Source: an uncultured Corynebacterium sp. (GTDB taxonomy: Bacteria > Actinomycetota > Actinomycetes > Mycobacteriales > Mycobacteriaceae). From it: 64,000 bases of DNA. Of this stretch, positions 32,681 through 41,636 are shown one piece after another. Location of the stretch: NCBI RefSeq assembly GCF_946998835.1, contig NZ_CAMQAZ010000012.1, forward strand, positions 1-64,000, in the 5' to 3' direction. Made by a program: the position numbers and the translations under genes. A model generated the notes under the pieces. The model worked only from the letters and a program-made list of their open reading frames with translations, was not told the DNA's origin and made no database searches. Positions within the stretch are counted from its first letter, which is position 1, and each line of letters opens with the position of its first letter.

Positions 32681-34294
32681 TTACCAACCGCGTCCAGGCT
32701 GGGCATAGGCCTCACGCTTAAGAACGGCGGCACGACGGAAGATGTTGCGGATGGTCTTCAGTTCCGCCTCGCTAGCCTTCGACATATTCTCCTCTAGAAC
32801 CTCGAGCGCCTGCTTAACGCTGTCGACAAAAGCCGGGTCAGAATACATCCCAACCCAATCCGCAATCTTGGAGTCCTCGTCGACGAGGGATTTGCCCTGA
32901 GCATTCAACTCGGCCGAGATCCACATTTCGGCGACGATACTTGTCACGGCAATCCGATATGGATTGAAGGCACTACAGGAAGTGTGCATATCCAATAGAA
33001 GTTGGGTAATTGTTGTCGGCTCGATGTCTTCGAGTGTCGAAGAGGCCTCTTCCAGTGTGTTATTACTCAACTCCAACGCGCGCACAAGAGCTTCCTGTGC
33101 GACTGATGACCACAGAACCTGCTCCTTCGGGCACGATGCCTTAGTGGCCAGATGCGAAAGAACTGGGAAGATTTGCTGCAGGTACCAGGCTTCTTGAGCC
33201 ACAAAAAATCTGGTGTCTTCAGAAGAAAGATCACCGCGGAGCAGCGAATGCACACTAAACATGTCGCCGATTTCGGCAATGATGTCTTCGAGGTCACGCC
33301 ACAACATGGAAGTAAAGGGGCCAACCGGAGCTAGCTCCGGTGAGTTGCCGAAGAACGATTTCGCCTCCTCCATCGACTGTTCAATCTCGTTGGCATCAAA
33401 GCTGCCCTGGGCAACATTGGAATTCAGCCGGACCGGCAGCATCCGACGAAGCGCGACCCTTTCCAAACGACGAGCGCGGTGACCATGATCAATGGGGCCG
33501 TGGCCCTGGCCGACATGGAGGTCATCGGCAAAGCGGATGGACTCACTGAGCCAACGAGTAGTCCAGTGAAGTGCGTCATCAACCGCAGAGCCGCCACCGA
33601 TCCGTGTAGCCAGAGCAGCGGACAGCGAACAGCCCGTGCCGTGGGTGTTTTCGGTGTGAATACGGGGAGAAGAGTTGAAAGAAACCTGGCCATCGGGGAA
33701 GGCCACGGCATTTCCCGCTTCATCGCCGCTCAAGTGACCGGTCTTCGCAATCACGATGACATCGTTCTTCTGCGCGAAATCCAACGCTTGCTCGATGAGC
33801 TCATCGAGGTCACTGGCCTCCGGGACGTCGGCAAGCAGCGCCAGTTCGGGAACGTTCGGCGTGATGACGGTGGCCTCGGCGACCAAGTCGCGCATCGCGC
33901 CCATGGCATCTTCGTCGAGCAGACGGTCACCGGAGGTGGCGACCATAACCGGATCGAGAACGACCACGGCTGGTTCGGTCTCCTGAACCCAGTTAGTGAC
34001 GGCCCGTGTGAGCGCGCGTGAGCCCAACATGCCAATCTTCACCGCGTCGATGGTGACGTCCTCGGTTACTGCAGCCAGCTGCTCAACGAGGAAGTCAACA
34101 GGTGGGGTGTGGACGGCGCGCACGCCCACGGTGTTCTGAGATACCAATGCAGTGACCACGCCCATGCCGTAACCGCCGGCGGCGGCGATGGACTTCAAAT
34201 CGGCGTGTATGCCAGCTCCACCCGTCGGATCCGTGCCAGCGATGGAAAGAACGCGTGGCACAAAATCAAGGTGTGCTTTCTTTGAAAACGGCAT
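32681..34294 (-). CDS. thiD: phosphomethylpyrimidine kinase ThiD fused to a TenA-like domain
   Basis: A 537-residue fusion. Residues about 12-270 are ThiD (HMP/HMP-P kinase), which makes HMP pyrophosphate for thiamine: LSIAGTDPTGGAGIHADLK, VLDPVMVATSGDRLL, and the anion-hole NTHGTGCSLSAALATRI. Residues about 310-530 resemble TenA/thiaminase II. The nucleophilic Cys of classical TenA (C-F-W) is Glu456 (E-M-W), which puts the domain in the Glu-type group or makes it inactive as thiaminase. ATG 34294 is preferred to TTG 34315. It lies between gnd and the helicase operon, all on the minus strand. No TPP riboswitch is visible. Confidence 0.9.
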   Translation of the reverse strand: MPFSKKAHLDFVPRVLSIAGTDPTGGAGIHADLKSIAAAGGYGMGVVTALVSQNTVGVRAVHTPPVDFLVEQLAAVTEDVTIDAVKIGMLGSRALTRAVTNWVQETEPAVVVLDPVMVATSGDRLLDEDAMGAMRDLVAEATVITPNVPELALLADVPEASDLDELIEQALDFAQKNDVIVIAKTGHLSGDEAGNAVAFPDGQVSFNSSPRIHTENTHGTGCSLSAALATRIGGGSAVDDALHWTTRWLSESIRFADDLHVGQGHGPIDHGHRARRLERVALRRMLPVRLNSNVAQGSFDANEIEQSMEEAKSFFGNSPELAPVGPFTSMLWRDLEDIIAEIGDMFSVHSLLRGDLSSEDTRFFVAQEAWYLQQIFPVLSHLATKASCPKEQVLWSSVAQEALVRALELSNNTLEEASSTLEDIEPTTITQLLLDMHTSCSAFNPYRIAVTSIVAEMWISAELNAQGKSLVDEDSKIADWVGMYSDPAFVDSVKQALEVLEENMSKASEAELKTIRNIFRRAAVLKREAYAQPGRGW

Positions 34295-34356
34295 TTCAGA
34301 ACTCTCTAACTTCAAAAGTGAGAAGCGACAATATTTGGGCCCTAGGTTTCTAAGGC

Positions 34357-35799
34357 TTACGCCTCAATCTCGGAGCGGTCGCCCGACCAGAGGGTGTGGA
34401 AAGCTCCCTCGCGGTCAACGCGCTGGTAGGTGTGCGCACCAAAGAAGTCACGCTGCCCTTGAACCAGGGCCGCCGGCAGACGCTCCGCACGCAAGCCGTC
34501 GTAGTACGCCAGCGAAGACGAGAACACCGGAGCCGGAATACCCATCTGCGCCGCGGTGACAACAACATCGCGCCATGCGTCGAGGCACTCAGTGACCTGG
34601 TCCCGGAAGTACTCATCAAGCACCAGAGCCGGAAGCTCCGGATTGCGATCGTATGCTTCCTTGATGCGGTTTAGGAACTGTGCACGAATGATGCAGCCAC
34701 CGCGCCAGATGGTTGCCAGTGCACCGCGGTCAATCTCCCAGCCGTATTCCTTGGCGCCAGCGTTAATCTCATCAAAGCCCTGCGAGTACGCAATAATTTT
34801 GGAAGCGTAGAGAGCCTTACGCACACGCTCCACAAATGCATCGCGATCCTCCGGGGCCTTGGCCAGGCTTCCCGACGGCAGGTCGCGTGCAGCCTCACGC
34901 TGAGCAAGAGAGGACGACAGTGCGCGAGCGAACACGGCTTCGCCAATACCCGTGACCGGAATACCCAAGTCCAAAGCGGCCTTCACCGTCCAACGGCCGG
35001 TGCCCTTCTGACCAGCGGCATCTACGATGACATCCACCAGCGGCTTGCCGGTTTTCTCATCGACCTGAGAGAGAACCTCAGCGGTAATCTCCACCAAGTA
35101 GGAGTCCAGGTCGCCCTCGTTCCACTCGCGGAAGATGTCCGCAATCTCGGCAGGGGTGAGGCCTGCGGCCTCGCGCAGGAGGTGGTAGGCCTCGCCGATA
35201 ACCTGCATATCCGCGTACTCGATGCCGTTGTGGACCATCTTCACAAAGTGGCCAGCGCCATCGGAAGAAATGTGAGTACAGCACGGAACGCCGTCAACGT
35301 GAGCGGAGATGGACTCCAGCAGCGGGCCGAGGGACTCGTAGGACTCCTTCGTGCCGCCCGGCATGATGGACGGACCGGTCAGAGCGCCTTCCTCGCCACC
35401 GGAAATGCCAGTGCCGACGTAGTGCAGGCCACGGGCGCGGATAGCCTTTTCACGACGGATGGTGTCCGTGTAGAGGGAGTTGCCACCATCAATGATGATG
35501 TCGCCGGGCTCCATCGCGTCGGCAAGCTGATCGATGACCGCGTCAGTTGCGGCACCTGCCTGAACCATAATCAGAGCACGACGCGGGCGCTCGAGCGAAG
35601 CGACGAACTCCTCAATGGTCTCGGATGGGATGAATGCGCCTTCATCGCCGTGATCGGCGATCAGAGCGCGAGTTTTCTCCGGGCTGCGGTTGTACACGGC
35701 AACGGTGTGGCCCTTGTGAGCGAAGTTGCGTGCGATATTCGAGCCCATGACGGCGAGCCCGACGACACCAATTTGTGCGAGTTCATTGTTATCGGTCAT
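34357..35799 (-). CDS. gnd: 6-phosphogluconate dehydrogenase, decarboxylating
   Basis: A 480-residue Gnd, the NADP-dependent oxidative decarboxylation of 6-phosphogluconate to ribulose-5-phosphate in the pentose phosphate pathway. The nucleotide-binding motif is GVVGLAVMGSNIARN. The catalytic lysine lies in HFVKMVHNGIEYADMQ. The C-terminal GQRDFFGAHTYQR is the family signature. ATG 35799 (MTDNNE) matches C. glutamicum; an in-frame ATG at 35808 is the alternative. Divergent from the thioesterase gene. Confidence 0.96.
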   Translation of the reverse strand: MTDNNELAQIGVVGLAVMGSNIARNFAHKGHTVAVYNRSPEKTRALIADHGDEGAFIPSETIEEFVASLERPRRALIMVQAGAATDAVIDQLADAMEPGDIIIDGGNSLYTDTIRREKAIRARGLHYVGTGISGGEEGALTGPSIMPGGTKESYESLGPLLESISAHVDGVPCCTHISSDGAGHFVKMVHNGIEYADMQVIGEAYHLLREAAGLTPAEIADIFREWNEGDLDSYLVEITAEVLSQVDEKTGKPLVDVIVDAAGQKGTGRWTVKAALDLGIPVTGIGEAVFARALSSSLAQREAARDLPSGSLAKAPEDRDAFVERVRKALYASKIIAYSQGFDEINAGAKEYGWEIDRGALATIWRGGCIIRAQFLNRIKEAYDRNPELPALVLDEYFRDQVTECLDAWRDVVVTAAQMGIPAPVFSSSLAYYDGLRAERLPAALVQGQRDFFGAHTYQRVDREGAFHTLWSGDRSEIEA

Positions 35800-35913
35800 G
35801 CCCACCATATTAAAGCCTGGTCCGGATTCGGTGTATCAGAGAGCCAGAAATTGCCGCTGCTTTTCATGCTAAAACTGCCACGAACGATAGTGCGAACTGG
35901 CACAATGTGTGAC

Positions 35914-36513
35914 ATGACTAACGAGACTTTTGCGAATAATGGCAGTTCACAGGACTCTAGCTCCACAGCCTCCACAGCCTCCACAGCCTCCACAGCCTCC
36001 GAGGCTTCCGCCGCCGAAGCGGCCAAGATGAAGGGGCTGCGCAAGTACATGGCGCTGGTGACAAAGGCGAGTCAGGAAGCGCTGAACGGCGAAGAGCTAG
36101 CTGTTTTTAATGGCACGTTAGACGATAAGGCAATCGGTGGTCTGGATACTTTGCTGGGCACGAAGTTTGTCCATGTTGGGCCGGAGCGAATTCAGCTGGA
36201 GCTGGAGGTTGGAGCCAGCCACCTGCAGCCGTGGGGGCTGGCAAACGGAGGTATTTACTGCTCGCTGGGTGAGACTGCTGGCTCACTTGCCGGTTTCGTT
36301 GCCTGCGGTGCGAAGAAGCCGGTCGTTGGTGTGAATAACAACACCGATTTTTACCGCTCAGCTCGCGCTGGCGAGGTAATCGTTACCACGGCCGAGCCAG
36401 AATACTTGGGGCGCACCATGCAACTGTGGCGCATTGAACACACCCGCAAGGCAGATGAAAAACTGCTGGCCCGCACCAACCTACGAATTGCGGTACTCGA
36501 CAAGTCTCTTTAG
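35914..36513 (+). CDS. hotdog-fold thioesterase (PaaI family)
   Basis: A 199-residue PaaI-type acyl-CoA thioesterase. The core HLQPWGLANGGIYCSLGETA carries the H-G-G signature around the catalytic helix, followed by VGVNNNTDFYRSARAGEVIV and the late TNLRIAVLD strand. The N-terminal 45 residues are a Ser/Thr/Ala low-complexity stretch made by a 9-bp DNA repeat. Substrate unknown; DHNA-CoA or phenylacetyl-type thioesters are possible. ATG 35914 lies 7 bases behind a CACAAT -10 box, so the message is probably leaderless. The 5' position opposite gnd is conserved in corynebacteria. Confidence 0.82.
   Translation: MTNETFANNGSSQDSSSTASTASTASTASEASAAEAAKMKGLRKYMALVTKASQEALNGEELAVFNGTLDDKAIGGLDTLLGTKFVHVGPERIQLELEVGASHLQPWGLANGGIYCSLGETAGSLAGFVACGAKKPVVGVNNNTDFYRSARAGEVIVTTAEPEYLGRTMQLWRIEHTRKADEKLLARTNLRIAVLDKSL
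35962..35997 (+). repeat. 9-bp coding microsatellite (4 units)
   Basis: TCCACAGCC is repeated four times without a mismatch, encoding (Ser-Thr-Ala) units in the N-terminus of the thioesterase. In-frame length variation would not break the gene. Confidence 0.92.
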
Positions 36514-36562
36514 GGCAGGTCGCTGTAGCAAGTCGTTCAAGGCGGTAACGGGCCAGATAGGG

Positions 36563-36618
36563 AACTCGCAGGCGGTTAACCTTGGTTAGCTGTTTTCTAA
36601 CCTAGCCACCTGCAAGTT
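36563..36618. terminator. nested hairpin between thioesterase and ndh
   Basis: An outer 16-bp stem with three mismatch or wobble positions (36563-36578 with 36603-36618) and an inner stem GGTTAG/CTAACC (36584-36589, 36597-36602). It lies between two convergent genes. Confidence 0.65.
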
Positions 36619-36620
36619 AA

Positions 36621-38042
36621 CTACTTGTTCTTATTTGCGCGGTGCTCGCGACGGGTGTCACGAACCTCCAGCGGCAAATCCTGCTCAGCCTTGCCTTCAT
36701 TGAGCTCGGCCAAACGGTCGATAGCGTTGCGTGCGTACATCTGCTGGCGGGTGGAAACCATCTGCCAACGGTTGCGGTCCAGAACATTCAGACCCCAGCT
36801 GACGCAGGAGACGAGACGGTTGCGGAAGCCCACCAGGAACATCAGGTGGACAGCCAGCCACAGGACCCAGCCGATGAAGCCGGAGACCTCAACCTTGCCC
36901 ATCTTCGCCACTGCCGAGAAGCGGGAGACGGTGGCCATGGAGCCCTTGTCGAAGTACTCGAATGGCTGGCGCTCCGCGACATCGCGGCCGTCTGCCTCGG
37001 CAGCAATGTTGTCAGCGACATACTCGCCGCCCTGAATAGCAACCTGAGCAACACCCGGCAGGTTCTCGCGGTTGGACATATCGCCCACGACGTAGACGTT
37101 CTTGCAGTCACCAGCTGTCATGTCCTCGTTGACAATGACACGGCCAGCGCGGTCAGTCTCGGCACCAGTCTGCTCGGCAATCATCTTGCCCAGAGGGGAG
37201 GCGGACACACCAGCGGACCAAATCTTGCAGAACGACGGGATGAACTCTTCGGTTTCATCCTTCATATTCTTGTAGGTGACGCCCTCTTCGTTGACGTCGG
37301 TCACCATCGCGCCCAGCTTGACGATGACACCCATCTTCTCCAAGGACTTCTGAGCCTTACGGCCCAGACGCTTGCCGAACGGCGGCAGAACCTGCGGTGC
37401 GCCGTCGAGCAACACGACACGTGCAGCGTGCGGGTTGTAGCTGCGGTAAGACGATGCGAGGGTGCGGTTAGCCAGCTCGGCCAGCTGACCAGCAAGCTCA
37501 ACACCGGTCGGGCCAGCACCGACGACCACGAAGGTCAGCAGACGCTCGCGCTCAGCCGGATCGTCGGTCAGCTCGGCGCGCTCGAATGCGCCAATGATAC
37601 GAGCGCGAATCTCGAGTGCATCGTCGATGTTCTTCATGCCCGGAGCAAACTCGGCAAAGTGATCATTGCCGAAGTAGGACTGGCCAGCGCCAGCGGCGAC
37701 CAGGAGGTGGTCGTATTCCCACTTGGAAGTCTGGTGACTCAGTTCCGAAGTCACAATCTGCTTTTCGACGTCGATGTCGGTGACATCGCCCTTGACAACA
37801 CGAACGTTCTGAACACCGTCGAAGATGGTGCGAGTAGACGGAGCAATTTCACCCGAGGATAGGATGCCCGTTGCTACCTGGTAGAGCAGCGGCTGGAACA
37901 GGTGGTGGTTAGTGCGGTCGATGAGAGTGACGTCGACCTCGGCGTCCTGCAACTTCTTCGCCGCGAACAAGCCACCGAAACCCGAACCGATGACGACCAC
38001 GTGCGGACGTCCGGAATGCGGGCGGTACGGAGTCTCGGTCAT
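36621..38042 (-). CDS. ndh: type II NADH dehydrogenase
   Basis: A 473-residue NDH-2, the single-subunit, non-proton-pumping NADH:menaquinone oxidoreductase. The FAD-binding motif is VVVIGSGFGGLFAAKKL near the N-terminus. The second nucleotide-binding motif is VVVGAGPTGVELAGQLAEL. A hydrophobic stretch near 375-400 (IGWVLWLAVHLMFLVGF) is the membrane contact. GAGGAG precedes ATG 38042; the in-frame start at 38057 is less likely. In corynebacteria this enzyme carries most of the NADH oxidation. It is divergent from the CFA-like gene. Confidence 0.95.
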   Translation of the reverse strand: MTETPYRPHSGRPHVVVIGSGFGGLFAAKKLQDAEVDVTLIDRTNHHLFQPLLYQVATGILSSGEIAPSTRTIFDGVQNVRVVKGDVTDIDVEKQIVTSELSHQTSKWEYDHLLVAAGAGQSYFGNDHFAEFAPGMKNIDDALEIRARIIGAFERAELTDDPAERERLLTFVVVGAGPTGVELAGQLAELANRTLASSYRSYNPHAARVVLLDGAPQVLPPFGKRLGRKAQKSLEKMGVIVKLGAMVTDVNEEGVTYKNMKDETEEFIPSFCKIWSAGVSASPLGKMIAEQTGAETDRAGRVIVNEDMTAGDCKNVYVVGDMSNRENLPGVAQVAIQGGEYVADNIAAEADGRDVAERQPFEYFDKGSMATVSRFSAVAKMGKVEVSGFIGWVLWLAVHLMFLVGFRNRLVSCVSWGLNVLDRNRWQMVSTRQQMYARNAIDRLAELNEGKAEQDLPLEVRDTRREHRANKNK

Positions 38043-38229
38043 GTAATTTCTCCTCACAGACTTTTAAAGTTCTCGAAGTTTTGATTCGGCTTTTAGCCGG
38101 CAAGCCACAATAGTAATCCTCTCGGTGCGCCACCGCCTATTCTGGGTCTGTGCGCGGTAGGCTGCGAGGACAAACTCAGTTCGTTATTCGTACCTTTACG
38201 CGGCGCGATTGTTAGGAGGCTCGGGCAGG

Positions 38230-39684
38230 GTGAATTCGGCAAGCCGGCAGGCAATTGACGCAGAGCGATGGCCTCGGGTTGCGCGTATTCCAGAGGGGCG
38301 TTTCTTGACGAAACGTGCTGAAGTGATGGAGCGCTCTTTCGAGCGGCTCTGCCAGAATAACGGCATTGAACTGGTTGAATCCGGTGAGTTTGTCGGGGAG
38401 TCTTTCATTACTCGGTCGACGAGTGATGCCGATTTGGCCATCGATGGTGTCGGTGGCATCAGCTCCAGCAGTGGCAGTGAATCCTCCGACGATTCTGGTT
38501 CATTGCGTCCAGTCGTTTTCAGCGTCATTGATCCAGTTTTTTATTCTCGACTGGCTGATTCGGAATGGCTCGGATTGGGGGAGGCCTATCTCGCGGGTGA
38601 GTGGTCCAGCGATGATTTGCCAGAGCTTCTCAGCCGTTTGCTCTGTGCGGAGTTGGATATTGCCTCGTTGGGGCCGCTAGCACGGAGCCTTATGAAGGTT
38701 GCGCGTTCGCGTCCGCGCCTCGATGGGCCGGATATGGCGGGCGAGTTGCCGACCTCACTGCTGGAGCTCTATGCCGGCGAACTGTTGATGGGTGGTTCTG
38801 GCCTGTTCGCTTCCGGGGTGCGAACGTCGTCGCGTGAACAGATTCCCAACTATGTCCGCGGCGCAGGAAAGGGTGGAGTACCTTCTCATTGGTCAGTTGA
38901 TGTCACCTATATTGATGCGCCGAAGTCAGTTACGCGCGCCGATCTCTTGAATGCGCAGGTGCGCAGTATCGAGCACCTGCTCGACCTTGCTCGCGTGCGG
39001 GCGGGCGACCGCGTTGCAGAATGGCCCTCGGCTGGCGGAGAAATTGCTCTTCGAGCTGCCGAAAGAGGAGCGGGTGCAGAGGTCATTACGGTCTCTGATG
39101 ACCATACCGAGACGGTGACAGAGCGGGTAGAAAAGTCCGGTTTGCGAGGTGCGGTCGACGTAATCCAGATGGATCGCAACATTCCGTCGCCACGCGAATT
39201 CGAATCCGACTTCGAGGCGGTCATCAACGTCGGGCGCTTGGAGACCTTCGGCCGTGCAGGTGCGCTGCGGTGGCTGAAGAGTGCCGAGCGTCTGCTCGTC
39301 GATCGCGGCACCATTGTCGTCCAAATGGTTGTAGCCACGGACAAGTTCGATTCGCTTGCCGAGCGGAGCTTGGACCTCGTACGCGCCTACGTATGGCCGC
39401 AGTTACAGCTTTTCACCATGGAGGAGCTGCGCAAAATGGTCGACCGAGAAACTGGCTTGCGCATTGCAGCAGAGGAGTACATTCCGACGCATTTCGCGAC
39501 GACACTACAGCTCCAACGCGATCTCTTCGCAGCTCATGCGCGTGAAGCCGCTGGCATTGGCTACGACCGAGTGTTCCGGAGGCTGTGGAATTACTACCTG
39601 TCGCTGTTTGAAGCGCTTGTGCGTGCAGAAAAAGTCACGCTCGTTCAGGTCGAACTCGTGCACGCGCCGCGTAGGCCTCATTAG
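38230..39684 (+). CDS. degenerate cyclopropane-fatty-acid synthase-like protein
   Basis: A 484-residue protein with the overall layout of CFA/mycolic-acid methyltransferases: an N-terminal domain, then a methyltransferase core and the C-terminal YIPTHFATTLQLQRDLFA and RLWNYYLSLFEA helices. Key motifs are altered. The SAM-binding motif I, normally D-I-G-C-G-W-G, reads AEWPSAGGE (about 263-271). The YSC active-site cysteine region reads DVTYID (224-229). The SIEMFEH motif reads NVGRLETFG (about 333-341). It probably does not methylate in the usual way. The start is GTG 38230, 10 bases after AGGAGG. Confidence 0.75.
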   Translation: MNSASRQAIDAERWPRVARIPEGRFLTKRAEVMERSFERLCQNNGIELVESGEFVGESFITRSTSDADLAIDGVGGISSSSGSESSDDSGSLRPVVFSVIDPVFYSRLADSEWLGLGEAYLAGEWSSDDLPELLSRLLCAELDIASLGPLARSLMKVARSRPRLDGPDMAGELPTSLLELYAGELLMGGSGLFASGVRTSSREQIPNYVRGAGKGGVPSHWSVDVTYIDAPKSVTRADLLNAQVRSIEHLLDLARVRAGDRVAEWPSAGGEIALRAAERGAGAEVITVSDDHTETVTERVEKSGLRGAVDVIQMDRNIPSPREFESDFEAVINVGRLETFGRAGALRWLKSAERLLVDRGTIVVQMVVATDKFDSLAERSLDLVRAYVWPQLQLFTMEELRKMVDRETGLRIAAEEYIPTHFATTLQLQRDLFAAHAREAAGIGYDRVFRRLWNYYLSLFEALVRAEKVTLVQVELVHAPRRPH

Positions 39685-39714
39685 TAGTCGGTCCTAGGGG
39701 TGGTGGAGGACCCC

Positions 39715-39748
39715 ACTAGGGATATTTCTCTAAATAAATATCCCTAGT
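39715..39748. promoter_or_regulatory. 13-bp perfect inverted repeat between the CFA-like and FAD genes
   Basis: ACTAGGGATATTT (39715-39727) pairs with its exact complement at 39736-39748 across an 8-base loop. It is AT-rich without a clean T tail, so it may be an operator for the FAD gene as well as a terminator. Confidence 0.55.
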
Positions 39749-39830
39749 TAATTAAGGTTCGCAAAAATTTATGACGTTTTTTTAGGCAAAACCACCACGG
39801 CGTATGTGGTTAGGGTCTAAAAACGAAACT

Positions 39831-41555
39831 ATGAACGCACAGAGCACCACACGTACTGCAGACATCGTTGTCGTCGGCGCCGGACTCGCCGGTTTGGTCG
39901 CCACCTATGAGGCCACGCAGGCTGGTAAAAAGGTCATCCTCGTCGATCAGGAAAATGCCAATAACCTCGGCGGACAGGCTTTCTGGTCGCTCGGCGGAAT
40001 CTTCCTTGTCGATTCGCCAGAGCAGCGCCGACTGGGAGTCAAGGACAATCGTGAGCTCGCCGAGGCGGACTGGTTTAATTCCGCACAGTTCGACCGCGAG
40101 GAAGACAATTGGGGGCGCAAGTGGGCCAAGGCGTACCTGAACTTCGCAGCAGGGGAGAAGCGCAACTACCTTCGCAATCTCGGCGTGAAGTTCCTGCCTG
40201 TCGTCGGGTGGGCGGAGCGCGGCGAAGGGCGTGCCGACGGCCACGGTAACTCGGTACCCCGATTCCACTTGACCTGGGGCACAGGCCCCGAGATTGTCCG
40301 GGTTTTCGCAGAGCCGGTAGCTACGGCAGCGAAGAAGGGGCTGGTGGAATACTGCCATCGCCACCGCGTTGACGAGGTGATTGTCGAAGATGGCCGCGCC
40401 GTCGGTGTGCGTGGCAAGGTTCTGGTTCCCTGTGAATCTTTGGAGCGGGGAGTGGCGTCGTCACGCGCCGAAACGGGGGAGGACTTTGAGATCCGCGGGT
40501 CGGCCGTGTGCATTGCGACGGGCGGTGTTGGCGGCAACCTAGAAGCCGTGCGTAAGTGCTGGCCGACCGAGCGACTGGGCGAAATGCCGAAGGACATGGT
40601 CTGCGGTGTACCAGAGCATGTTGACGGCCGCGGTATTGAGATTGCGGAGCAGGCCGGTGCAAATCTGGTCAACCGCGATCGTATGTGGCATTACACCGAG
40701 GGCATGAAGAACTGGGATCCGGTGTGGCCCAATCACGGTATCCGTATTATTCCGGGACCGTCGGCCATGTGGTTCGACGCGGAAGGAAACCGCCTGCCTG
40801 CGCCGTATATTCCGGGCGCGGATACGGTCGGCACGATGAAGCATATTCTTTCTACCGGGCATTCCTATTCCTGGTTTGTGCTGAATAAGAACATCGTGGC
40901 CAAGGAATTTATCTTCTCCGGCTCCGAACAAAATCCGGACCTGACGGACAAGGAGATCAAAAAGCTAATCGGCAAGGTGACTGCTGGTGTCGCCGCACCT
41001 ATCCAGGCATTCATGGATAACGGCGAGGACTGGGTAGTCGCAGACAATTTGCCGAAGCTGGTCGAGGGGATGAATGAGATTGTGGAGGCGAGCCTGGGCG
41101 GGGAGCCTGGTGCTGCAGCGTCCGGTGCCACAGCGCCGACGATTGACCTGGCAAAGCTAGAGGAGCAGATTCGCCAGCGCGACATGCAAACCGGTAACCC
41201 GTTCTCAAAGGACTACCAGGTCAATTACGTCAATGTGGCTCGAAACTTCCTCGGCGACAAAATCATCCGCTCCGTGCCGCCATCACCGATTCTGGATCCG
41301 AAGAATGGACCGCTGATTGCTATTCGTCTGCGCATGCTGACCCGCAAGACCCTCGGTGGTATCGAGACCACCCTGGACGGCCAGTGCTTGCACCCGGACG
41401 GAACTCCCTTCGAGGGGCTCTACGCGGCAGGTGAGGCCTCTGGCTTCGGCGGCGGTGGCGTCCATGGAAACAATGCGCTGGAGGGCACCTTCCTGGGCGG
41501 CTGTATCTTCAGTGGCCGCCAGGCAGGCCGCGCGATGGCGGAGGTTGTTAAGTAG
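39831..41555 (+). CDS. FAD-dependent dehydrogenase (fumarate reductase / ketosteroid dehydrogenase fold)
   Basis: A 574-residue FAD_binding_2 flavoprotein. The dinucleotide motif is DIVVVGAGLAGLVATYEA (about 11-28) with E/D QENANNLGGQAFWSLGG. The C-terminal FAD-binding block is GLYAAGEASGFGGGGVHGNN followed by LGGC. Such proteins are annotated as FAD-binding dehydrogenases near 3-ketosteroid dehydrogenase and fumarate reductase flavoproteins. No substrate can be named and no partner subunit lies nearby. ATG 39831 is chosen; the longer frame from 39804 adds nine residues without support. Confidence 0.8.
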   Translation: MNAQSTTRTADIVVVGAGLAGLVATYEATQAGKKVILVDQENANNLGGQAFWSLGGIFLVDSPEQRRLGVKDNRELAEADWFNSAQFDREEDNWGRKWAKAYLNFAAGEKRNYLRNLGVKFLPVVGWAERGEGRADGHGNSVPRFHLTWGTGPEIVRVFAEPVATAAKKGLVEYCHRHRVDEVIVEDGRAVGVRGKVLVPCESLERGVASSRAETGEDFEIRGSAVCIATGGVGGNLEAVRKCWPTERLGEMPKDMVCGVPEHVDGRGIEIAEQAGANLVNRDRMWHYTEGMKNWDPVWPNHGIRIIPGPSAMWFDAEGNRLPAPYIPGADTVGTMKHILSTGHSYSWFVLNKNIVAKEFIFSGSEQNPDLTDKEIKKLIGKVTAGVAAPIQAFMDNGEDWVVADNLPKLVEGMNEIVEASLGGEPGAAASGATAPTIDLAKLEEQIRQRDMQTGNPFSKDYQVNYVNVARNFLGDKIIRSVPPSPILDPKNGPLIAIRLRMLTRKTLGGIETTLDGQCLHPDGTPFEGLYAAGEASGFGGGGVHGNNALEGTFLGGCIFSGRQAGRAMAEVVK

Positions 41556-41571
41556 CTTGCGTGTCCCACGC

Positions 41572-41603
41572 CGCGGGGGAGAATATGCGAGTTCTCGCCC
41601 GCG
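41572..41603. terminator. hairpin between the FAD dehydrogenase and AsnC-like genes
   Basis: 12-bp GC-rich stem with one mismatch (41572-41583 with 41592-41603) and an 8-base loop, placed between convergent genes. Confidence 0.65.
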
Positions 41604-41636
41604 CGGTAGACAGGCCACGAAGTGGACAGCCCGCGT

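Noticed and set aside
34295..34356. TPP riboswitch before thiD
   Set aside because: Only 62 bases separate gnd and thiD, too short for the element, and the conserved CTGAGA core is absent.
35182..35913. Plus-strand frame upstream of the thioesterase, in frame with it
   Set aside because: It runs antisense through gnd; a -10 box and ATG at 35914 define the true start.
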